Assembly: GCA_027017165.1 (NCBI GenBank)
Contig: JALURF010000203.1
Span: 1-7,321, forward strand
Reading direction: 5' to 3'
DNA from: Thermofilaceae archaeon
Lineage (GTDB): Archaea > Thermoproteota > Thermoprotei > Thermofilales > B69-G16
DNA length: 7,321 nucleotides
Position numbers and translations under genes: made by a program. Below, one piece after another: positions 1 to 5,430 of this stretch (positions are counted from its first letter, which is position 1; each line of letters starts with the position of its first letter). The notes under the pieces are model-generated. The model was given only the letters and a program-made list of their open reading frames with translations. It was not told the DNA's origin and did no database searches.

Positions 1-37
1 AAAGGTTTAAATTCTTTGTTTGAAATAATAAAATATC

Positions 38-47
38 TTTTTAAATA
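38..47 (+). promoter_or_regulatory. Probable TATA box of the GTPase gene
   Basis: The stretch tttttaaata is the best TATA-like element in the AT-rich first 94 bases. Its centre is about 52 bases before the ATG at 95, so transcription would begin near 66-72 and leave a leader of about 25 bases. No GGAGG-like site precedes the ATG. A second AT-rich box (about 60-71) would instead give a nearly leaderless mRNA. The choice between the two is inference. A small inverted repeat, aggtt-ctt-aacct (72-84), lies between this box and the start codon. Confidence 0.45.
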
Positions 48-94
48 ATGTGGGTATAACAAATTTTATTTAGGTTCTTAACCTTTAACTTCTA

Positions 95-1303
95 ATGATA
101 ATTGTCGGGTTAATAGGGAAGACTAACGTCGGGAAGACAACATTTTTCAACGCAGCGACTCTACTAGAAGCCGAAATCTCTAATTACCCCTTCACTACTA
201 AAGAGCCTAATGAGGGGATAGCATATGTTCATTTTCGATGCGTCTGTGGAGAATTTAAAGTCAAAGATAATCCGGTAAACTCTGTCTGTATTAACGGCTG
301 GAGATTCGTCCCCATAAAGCTTATCGATGTTCCCGGCCTGATTAAAGACGCATGGAGAGGTAAAGGTTTAGGCAATAGGTTTATCTCTGTAGCCGCGATG
401 TCGGACGCATTAATTCACGTAGTCGACGTCTCCGGTAGTATAGACGACGAAGGGAGAATCTCTAAACCGGGAACAGGAGATCCGGTTCAAGACTTTAGAG
501 AGGTTGAGCAGGAGATCGTAAAATGGTATTATCAGCTATTGAAGAAGAACAGTAAGTATATTGCTAAATGGTATAGGCAGACTGCAAGAATAGATTTATC
601 GATTTATAGGGTACTATCGGGGATAAAAGTTTCGCTTGAAGACGTGAAATCCTCACTCAGCGAAGTAGGACTGGCTGGAAAGGATTTTGACTCTTGGAAG
701 GATGACGATTTTAAAAGTCTAGCTTTTCATTTACGGAAAAGAAAACCAACGCTAATTGTAGCTAATAAAATGGATTTACCATTTGCGGAGGAAAATCTCA
801 GACGTTTAAGTGAGGAATATAAGGAATATATTATTGTACCGTGCTCAGCCGAGGCGGAGCTAGCCTTGAGAAGAGCTGAAAAGCGTGGTTTAGTTGAATA
901 CGTGCCTGGAGAGGAGATGTTCTTTGTTAAAGACAGAGGTAAGCTAACTAGAAAACAGATATGGGCTCTCGAATATGTTCAAGAGAGAGTTCTAGGTAAA
1001 TATTTTAGAACAGGCGTCCAGCAAGCACTAGACATAGCCGTTTTTAAACTTCTCTCTATGAACGCTGTATATCCAGTAGCTGATGAGAAAAAACTAGCAG
1101 ATGGAAAAGGTAGAGTTCTTCCGGACGTTTACCTTATGTCTCCTGGATCTACACTACAGGATTTAGCAGCTCAAGTACATTCCGAAATAGCTAGAAATCT
1201 AATTTGCGGAATTGACGCTAGGCTCGGCATAAGGTTGCCTAAAAACTATAGGCTTAGGCATAGGGATATTGTTAAACTTGTAGTAGCTTTGAGGAAGAAG
1301 TAG
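95..1303 (+). CDS. Archaeal Obg/YchF-family GTPase with C-terminal TGS domain
   Basis: A predicted cytoplasmic TRAFAC-class GTPase of the Obg/YchF group, thought to act with ribosomes; the archaeal members have no settled role. All nucleotide-binding motifs are visible: G1 GKTNVGKTT (8-16), a switch I region around NYPFTT (30-35), G3 DVPGL (78-82), G4 NKMD (224-227) and G5 CSAE (250-253). A helical insert fills about 130-215, and the last 75 or so residues (VLPDVYLMSPGST onward) are a TGS domain. NKMD favours GTP, unlike bacterial YchF, which carries a changed G4 and prefers ATP. From memory it lines up along its whole length with the Pyrococcus protein PH0525, so at 402 residues it looks complete. 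C49, C51 and C65 lie in the loop between switch I and G3, and C49/C51 form a CxC; metal binding there is only a possibility. The ATG at 95 begins directly at the beta strand leading into the P-loop, so no earlier start is needed. Confidence 0.93.
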   Translation: MIIVGLIGKTNVGKTTFFNAATLLEAEISNYPFTTKEPNEGIAYVHFRCVCGEFKVKDNPVNSVCINGWRFVPIKLIDVPGLIKDAWRGKGLGNRFISVAAMSDALIHVVDVSGSIDDEGRISKPGTGDPVQDFREVEQEIVKWYYQLLKKNSKYIAKWYRQTARIDLSIYRVLSGIKVSLEDVKSSLSEVGLAGKDFDSWKDDDFKSLAFHLRKRKPTLIVANKMDLPFAEENLRRLSEEYKEYIIVPCSAEAELALRRAEKRGLVEYVPGEEMFFVKDRGKLTRKQIWALEYVQERVLGKYFRTGVQQALDIAVFKLLSMNAVYPVADEKKLADGKGRVLPDVYLMSPGSTLQDLAAQVHSEIARNLICGIDARLGIRLPKNYRLRHRDIVKLVVALRKK

Positions 1304-1308
1304 CGTAG

Positions 1309-1318
1309 TTTTTAAATC
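1309..1318 (+). promoter_or_regulatory. Possible TATA box upstream of taw1
   Basis: The element tttttaaatc lies just after the GTPase stop codon. Its centre, near 1314, predicts transcription starting around 1336-1341. That is downstream of the ATG at 1330 but upstream of the in-frame ATG at 1351. If this box is used, its mRNA would be translated from 1351 (seven residues shorter). Readthrough from the GTPase gene could still use 1330. Confidence 0.35.
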
Positions 1319-1329
1319 AAACGCATATT

Positions 1330-2403
1330 ATGAGTAAAAGTAGAGAAAATATGAATTCAGCGAGGTTTACAGAGAGGCAGATTCAAAGGTACCTCAGGGC
1401 AGGCTATAGACTAGTCGGCAAAAACACGGCCGTCGAGATTTGTAGGTGGACCCGCTCGGCGCTCAAAGAGGGTAGACTGTGCTATAAGAGGTGGTATGGA
1501 GTTAATAGTCACAGATGTATACAAATGACCCCGAATCTCAACTTCTGCAATTTCGCCTGTAGCTTCTGTTGGCGTATACACGAGGAGGGAAGGTTTAAGC
1601 TTACTCCCGAATGGGATGAACCCTCTGAAATAGTGGACGGCATTATACGCGTTCAAAGAGAGCTTCTAATAGGGTATAAGGGAAATCCGAAAGTCCCTAA
1701 AGAGCTTTTCCTTGAAGCGATGTTTCCGAGACACGTGGCTATAAGCTTGGATGGAGAACCGACGATGTACCCGTATTTGCCAGAGCTTATAACCGAAATA
1801 AAGGAGAGAGGCATGACCGCTTTCCTGGTAACTAACGGCTCCATACCAGCTAGGCTAAAGGAATTGATTATGAAAAATGCCGAGCCTACAAATCTCTATA
1901 TAAGCGTTTACGGCCCAAATGAGGAAATTTTTCAAAAGACGAGCAAGCCGTTAATACCTAACGCCTGGGAGAACGTTTTAGAGAGCCTAGATTTAATGGA
2001 CGAGTTCAATTGTAGGACGGTCTTCAGGATAACGCTGGTTAAAGGGCTCAACATGGTAAATCCTGAAGGCTATGCTAAGCTTATACTCTATGCAAATCCT
2101 AAATTTGTAGAGTTAAAGGGCTATACGTGGGTGGGGGAGAGCCAAAAGAGATTGCCTAAAGAGGCTATGCCTAGAATGAACGAAATCTTAGAATTCGCGG
2201 CTGAAATTTCCAAATTCACCGGGTACAAGGTAAAGGTTATGGACGAAAAAAGCCGAGTTGTAATGCTCGTCAAAGATGAAAACATCTGGAATTGGAATCT
2301 AAAACTCGTTAAAGAACAGAGAGAGATCGAGGCTAAGCTCGATAGCTTATGGAGAGATAAGATAAGGGATTTTAGGCTGAAGAAAATGCGGCTCGATTTC
2401 TAA
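1330..2403 (+). CDS. taw1: 4-demethylwyosine synthase, radical SAM (Taw1/TYW1)
   Basis: Catalyses the radical step of wyosine synthesis: it joins a two-carbon unit from pyruvate to N1-methylguanosine at position 37 of tRNA-Phe, giving the tricyclic base 4-demethylwyosine. The radical-SAM cluster motif is CNFACSFC (C73, C77, C80). A second cluster is predicted from C38, C51 and C63, whose spacing nearly matches C26/C39/C52 of the Methanocaldococcus jannaschii enzyme. K53, two residues after C51, matches the lysine proposed to form a Schiff base with pyruvate. SLDGEPT (139-145) and FLVTNG (165-170) are the usual SAM-site strands. There is no flavodoxin domain, as expected for the archaeal form. 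The start is uncertain: ATG 1330 gives 357 residues, while the in-frame ATG at 1351 gives 350, puts the first cysteine at residue 31 (26 in M. jannaschii) and agrees better with the TATA-like box at 1309. The gene follows the GTPase by 26 bases and precedes the AEP gene by 29. Confidence 0.95.
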   Translation: MSKSRENMNSARFTERQIQRYLRAGYRLVGKNTAVEICRWTRSALKEGRLCYKRWYGVNSHRCIQMTPNLNFCNFACSFCWRIHEEGRFKLTPEWDEPSEIVDGIIRVQRELLIGYKGNPKVPKELFLEAMFPRHVAISLDGEPTMYPYLPELITEIKERGMTAFLVTNGSIPARLKELIMKNAEPTNLYISVYGPNEEIFQKTSKPLIPNAWENVLESLDLMDEFNCRTVFRITLVKGLNMVNPEGYAKLILYANPKFVELKGYTWVGESQKRLPKEAMPRMNEILEFAAEISKFTGYKVKVMDEKSRVVMLVKDENIWNWNLKLVKEQREIEAKLDSLWRDKIRDFRLKKMRLDF

Positions 2404-2432
2404 CTGTTAACGTCATATAGGGAAGTCGTTTA

Positions 2433-3317
2433 TTGTCAAATGTGTACTCGAGTGTTCTGGCCTACTATGCTAATCCACAAGTTAAAGCGGAGATAGCAAA
2501 GTACTGCAGGGATAGATGGGTTGCGGTTCACTGTGAGAAATTCTTAAAAAATGGACGGCTTGTACTGCTCAGGTACTATAAGGGGAAGCCGATCACCATC
2601 TCCCACCCTGAAGATGTAGATTTCATACTTGAAAAATTTAAAATTTTAAAACCGAGAACGTTTTATGCCACGGCTAACCTCTATTTTAGAATTTCATCTA
2701 GAAGCGACGTATTTGATTATATCGAAAACGTATACGCCCGCACGATGTTCTGGGATATCGATAGTAAGCTTGAATGGTGGAGTACGACTTTGAAAATTGC
2801 AAAGGTTATTGTCCAACTTTTGGAAGCCCATGGAGTAAGAGAGTCGATATATTTGAAGTGGTCTGGACGCGGACTACACGTGCATCTTCACGAGAAGGCT
2901 ATTTCAGCGAAACTATACTCTAAGATACCACCGCTAGATTTAACGTATAGCTTGGTGGAATATGTTACAATAAAATGTCAGCACATCTTAAACAAAATAA
3001 ATACGGAAGAAAACACCATGATTAAAGTAGAAAATCTCATGGATCCTCAAAGAGTTTTCGTAGTACCTCTCAGTCTTCACCGAACCCTCTATACTTCATG
3101 CATAGTCCTCCCGCCGGAGGATATAGACAGCTTCGATCTATCCTGGCTTAACCCCCAAAGTTACAAGCATCAACGGGTATGGGAAAAATTCAAAGAAGGT
3201 GAAGCAGATGAACTGGCTTTAAAAGCTTTTAAAAGTATAGGAGGTTATCCCAAGCCCCTGCCGGGCAGGAGAAGGAAAAAATCACTGGAAGAGCAAATTT
3301 GGAAGTATTTGCCCTAG
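2433..3317 (+). CDS. Archaeo-eukaryotic primase (AEP) superfamily protein, small form without zinc knuckle
   Basis: Shows the three catalytic signatures of the primase small-subunit fold. Motif I is the metal-binding pair in FWDID (D108, D110). Motif II is SGRGLHVH (144-151). Motif III is D204 and R207 followed by PLSLH (212-216), as in the RLPxSLH segment of archaeal PriS. Such enzymes polymerise ribo- or deoxynucleotides on a template, so primer synthesis or gap filling is plausible. It is not a standard PriS. The zinc knuckle that follows motif I in Pyrococcus PriS is absent; the only cysteines are C25, C34, C182 and C223, unclustered. Only about 55 residues separate motifs II and III, so the helical subdomain must be much smaller. 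The N-terminal segment (about 10-70, with RWVAVH and a following strand-rich stretch) is unfamiliar to me. The tail is basic (GRRRKK, 278-283). The start is a TTG preceded at nine bases by aggga; a GTG at 2442 (codon 4) is the alternative. Probably cotranscribed with taw1. Whether it is a lineage-specific PriS or a second AEP enzyme cannot be told here. Confidence 0.8.
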   Translation: MSNVYSSVLAYYANPQVKAEIAKYCRDRWVAVHCEKFLKNGRLVLLRYYKGKPITISHPEDVDFILEKFKILKPRTFYATANLYFRISSRSDVFDYIENVYARTMFWDIDSKLEWWSTTLKIAKVIVQLLEAHGVRESIYLKWSGRGLHVHLHEKAISAKLYSKIPPLDLTYSLVEYVTIKCQHILNKINTEENTMIKVENLMDPQRVFVVPLSLHRTLYTSCIVLPPEDIDSFDLSWLNPQSYKHQRVWEKFKEGEADELALKAFKSIGGYPKPLPGRRRKKSLEEQIWKYLP

Positions 3318-3330
3318 AGGAAATCAGAAA

Positions 3331-3342
3331 TTTTAGCGTTTT
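3331..3342 (+). terminator. Possible U-rich terminator after the AEP gene
   Basis: Two runs of four T (ttttagcgtttt) lie in the 50-base gap between the convergent AEP and protease genes. Archaeal RNA polymerase often stops at T-rich non-template tracts without a hairpin. The evidence is base composition and position only. Confidence 0.25.
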
Positions 3343-3367
3343 CACAGAATAATCCCGCAATTCAAGG

Positions 3368-4138
3368 TTAAAGCCATCTTATGAACAGCCATAATAGAGC
3401 CGCGGATAGGAATACCACCATCCATACGGCTTTATTCCATCTAAATATCTTATTTCCATCCAATATTGCAAAGGGAAGTAAGTTGAACAGCGCGATGTCT
3501 ATGTTCACTAAAATTATAAAGTATTTTAGAATAGGACTAAAAGGTATGATCATAGCCAGGATGGCTACCAGTACGTTGGATAGAGGACCGGCTAGAGCTA
3601 TAAGGCCTAGATCTCTTAACCTACCGCCATAACGCCCGGATATGGCTACGTAGCCCGGCGCTAGGATTTTAAATGGTAATAACGCCGATACGAGAGTTAA
3701 TAGTAATCCTTCCATACTCGCTACAAACCGCGCCTTATATCCTAAATTTATAGCTGTAAATCTATGAGCCATTTCGTGAACGAAAAACGCTATCAAAACA
3801 GCTATCAAGGCATAAATAGTCGCTAGCAAGCTGAAAACGCTAAAAGCATACGTCATGTAGACAATAGATATCGCTCCGATAGCTAAAAGAAGATCCCTTA
3901 CTTCACTGATCGTGAACAAGTGGACTCGCCTTTTCTTCCTAGTTAACTCTTCCTCGCTGTAAAATTCATAACGTGTAGAGTATTTACTCGGCAGGTACAT
4001 CGGCTGCCATTCTCCTCGTTTTAGATTGGGACATGCGTGGTTTTCCGGTAGATGATGCTCTACGCAGAATACTCCACCGCAGTACTTACATCGATAGGGC
4101 AGGTATACCTCCTTGCCGCAGTAATCACATTTCGCCAC
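3368..4138 (-). CDS. Membrane site-2-protease-like M50 metalloprotease with N-terminal AN1 zinc finger
   Basis: Predicted intramembrane zinc protease that cleaves membrane-bound substrates such as regulators; the substrate is unknown. From the GTG at 4138 the protein has 256 residues. An AN1 finger opens it: C4, C7, C17, C20, C25, H28, H34 and C36 give the full ligand set. A basic linker (TRKKRR, about 66-71) leads into hydrophobic segments. The active-site helix holds HEMAH (121-125); AGPLSN (183-188) and NLLPFAILDGNKIF (219-232, aspartate in LDG as third zinc ligand) are the other M50 landmarks. The frame stays open to an ATG at 4243, but that start would overlap hypA by 36 bases. The GTG at 4138 puts the finger at the N-terminus, follows a G-rich ribosome site (ggggg, 4144-4148) and suits the shared promoter at 4171-4188, so I chose it. 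An ATG at 4213 and a GTG at 4198 are other options. The finger, probably cytoplasmic, may recruit substrates or partners. Confidence 0.88.
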   Translation of the reverse strand: MAKCDYCGKEVYLPYRCKYCGGVFCVEHHLPENHACPNLKRGEWQPMYLPSKYSTRYEFYSEEELTRKKRRVHLFTISEVRDLLLAIGAISIVYMTYAFSVFSLLATIYALIAVLIAFFVHEMAHRFTAINLGYKARFVASMEGLLLTLVSALLPFKILAPGYVAISGRYGGRLRDLGLIALAGPLSNVLVAILAMIIPFSPILKYFIILVNIDIALFNLLPFAILDGNKIFRWNKAVWMVVFLSAALLWLFIRWL

Positions 4139-4170
4139 TCTATCCCCCGAGATAGGTAGACCGTAAGGAT

Positions 4171-4188
4171 TATAATATTTATTTATTT
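4171..4188. promoter_or_regulatory. Shared divergent promoter element between the AN1/M50 protease and hypA
   Basis: An AT-only block (tataatatttatttattt) is the only TATA-like sequence in the 69 bases between the two inferred starts. Read rightward with a centre near 4182, initiation falls at about 4208, exactly the hypA GTG, which suggests a leaderless hypA mRNA; no ribosome site precedes that codon. Read leftward (aaatattata, centre about 4177), initiation falls near 4151, giving a short leader that carries the G-rich site before the protease GTG. This rests on typical archaeal TATA-to-start spacing, not on data. Confidence 0.45.
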
Positions 4189-4207
4189 CTTCACACACCG
4201 TGATAGC

Positions 4208-4654
4208 GTGCATGAGTGGAGTCTCGCAGAAGGCATATACCAAGCAGTTCTAGAATTCGCTAAAGACCATGACGTTAAAAAAGTTCTGGAGATAGAAATA
4301 AAGGTTGGAGAATTAATGCAGCTTGACCTAGATTTAATGAAAGAAGCAATTCTCATGCTTGCCCAAGGCTCAGTGATGGAGGGAGCTGAGATAAAACTCA
4401 CCGTCGAAAAGGCTACGTTTAGCTGTGAGAAGTGCGGATACGAGTGGAATTTTGAAGTAGCTAAAAAGGAGATAGAACAGCGAGTGTCAAAAGATAAACG
4501 GATCAAAGACGACTCCGGTTCTTTAGACCTGCCTCTACATTATATACCGGACCTGGTTTACGCGCTAGTCACCTGTCCCAGATGCGGAAGCAGCAATATT
4601 CTCGTAGCTAAGGGGAGAGATATTAAAATTCAAAAAATAACGGTGGAAAAATGA
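4208..4654 (+). CDS. hypA: [NiFe]-hydrogenase maturation nickel chaperone HypA
   Basis: Carries Ni(II) to the large subunit of [NiFe] hydrogenase. The start is a GTG, fixed by the family hallmark MHEW at the N-terminus; H2 is a nickel ligand and must directly follow the initiator. The zinc site is two CxxC pairs, C73/C76 and C123/C126. The roughly 45 residues between the pairs are longer than in bacterial HypA, and at 148 residues the protein resembles the longer form of Thermococcus (139 residues, from memory). Its TGA stop overlaps the ATG of the downstream ATPase gene (atga, 4651-4654), so the two are translationally coupled. The gene is divergent from the AN1/M50 protease and appears leaderless. 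Confidence 0.96.
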   Translation: MHEWSLAEGIYQAVLEFAKDHDVKKVLEIEIKVGELMQLDLDLMKEAILMLAQGSVMEGAEIKLTVEKATFSCEKCGYEWNFEVAKKEIEQRVSKDKRIKDDSGSLDLPLHYIPDLVYALVTCPRCGSSNILVAKGRDIKIQKITVEK

Positions 4655-5430
4655 AGACAAGTCCCAGTCTAGAACTGGCTGAGAAGAAGCTCCGCGATAT
4701 AGCAAATGTGATATTGGTGGGTAGCGGAAAGGGAGGAGTTGGTAAAACTGTAGTTTCCTCAGCTATAGCCTTAAGCCTTGCCAGAATAGGGTTTAAAACT
4801 GGAATTCTAGACGCGGACCTCCACGGCCCCAGTCTTCACAAAATATTAGATTGTAAATTTCCAGCCAAAAGTGGGGCAAGAGGCATTATTCCCTGCACAG
4901 TATACGGATTAAAGTTCATGTCTATAGCCTTCTTTGTAGACGAACATACCCCCTTGCCCATTAAAGGCAACGCCAAAGCCTCTCTCATCAGAGATCTTTT
5001 CGCTCAAACAGATTGGGGTGAGCTGGACTACTTAGTGGTAGACCTGCCCCCTGGCACGGGAGACGAAGTGCTTTCTGTATTAATGCTATTTAGGTCTAAA
5101 GGCAGGATCGTTGTAGTCTCAACACCATCCATGCTATCAATTTCTGTAGTCGAAAGATTGGTTAATTTACTTAAGCGAGAAGGCGTGCCTATTATCGGCT
5201 TGGTGGAAAATATGGCGTATATTTACCACAATAGTGAGAAGATTTATCTGTTTAAAAGCTCGGCCGCGAAGGTTCTTTCGAAGAAATACGGCATAGATCT
5301 TCTCGGAACTCTGCCGCTGGATCCGAAAGTTGAAGAAGCTATTATTGAGGGAAAGACGCCACTACATTCTAAGCTATTTGCAGAGGAATTTCAATCCATA
5401 GTTTATAAAATTATTGAAAAGACTAGCTAG
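4651..5430 (+). CDS. MinD/Mrp-type P-loop ATPase, probable ATPase-type HypB (HypB-AT) for nickel insertion
   Basis: A ParA/MinD-family ATPase with deviant Walker A GSGKGGVGKT (24-33, signature lysine K27), a switch I-like DADLHGPS (54-61) and a Walker B/switch II DLPPGTGD (131-138). These motifs are shared with Mrp/Nbp35 iron-sulfur carriers. The carrier CxxC normally found after VENM is missing: VENMAYIYHNSEK (185-197) has no cysteine, and the only cysteines are C68 and C82. Translational coupling to hypA and the neighbouring hypCE point to the archaeal ATPase-type HypB. In Thermococcus kodakarensis that protein binds HypA and drives nickel transfer with ATP instead of GTP. No GTPase-type HypB is present in this window. 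The role is inferred from context and the missing CxxC; a generic Mrp-type protein is the alternative. The stop codon lies inside the last codons of the convergent tatC (8-base overlap). Confidence 0.87.
   Translation: MKTSPSLELAEKKLRDIANVILVGSGKGGVGKTVVSSAIALSLARIGFKTGILDADLHGPSLHKILDCKFPAKSGARGIIPCTVYGLKFMSIAFFVDEHTPLPIKGNAKASLIRDLFAQTDWGELDYLVVDLPPGTGDEVLSVLMLFRSKGRIVVVSTPSMLSISVVERLVNLLKREGVPIIGLVENMAYIYHNSEKIYLFKSSAAKVLSKKYGIDLLGTLPLDPKVEEAIIEGKTPLHSKLFAEEFQSIVYKIIEKTS
5404..5420 (-). terminator. Possible T-rich terminator for the tatA-tatC transcript
   Basis: On the minus strand, just past the tatC stop, the sequence holds two T4 runs (cttttcaataattttat, from about 5421 down to 5404). 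It lies within the coding end of the convergent ATPase gene. A simple archaeal U-tract terminator is plausible; the evidence is composition and placement only. Confidence 0.25.

Noticed and set aside
1..94. Small RNA or tRNA gene in the AT-rich leading segment
   Set aside because: No cloverleaf, box C/D or other paired structure could be found by eye; the AT-rich content is explained by a promoter region.
1411..1844. Two short minus-strand open frames opposite taw1
   Set aside because: They lie opposite a well-supported radical-SAM gene, have no recognisable motifs and no ribosome site; they are a by-product of codon use in taw1.
2433..3317. Standard replicative PriS annotation for the AEP gene
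   Set aside because: The three AEP motifs fit, but the zinc knuckle and most of the helical subdomain are absent, so naming it priS would claim more than is visible.
3381..3632. Plus-strand open frame opposite the M50 protease
   Set aside because: Entirely antisense to the conserved C-terminal half of the protease (AGPLSN and NLLPF...LDG motifs) and without protein-like features.
4183..4506. Minus-strand open frame opposite hypA
   Set aside because: Serine-rich antisense product of hypA codons; hypA is fixed by MHEW and its two CxxC pairs.
4651..5430. Canonical GTPase-type HypB next to hypA
   Set aside because: The P-loop is the deviant MinD type (GSGKGGVGKT) with DADLHGPS and DLPPGTGD; there is no histidine-rich N-terminus, no GTPase NKxD motif and no HypB metal site.
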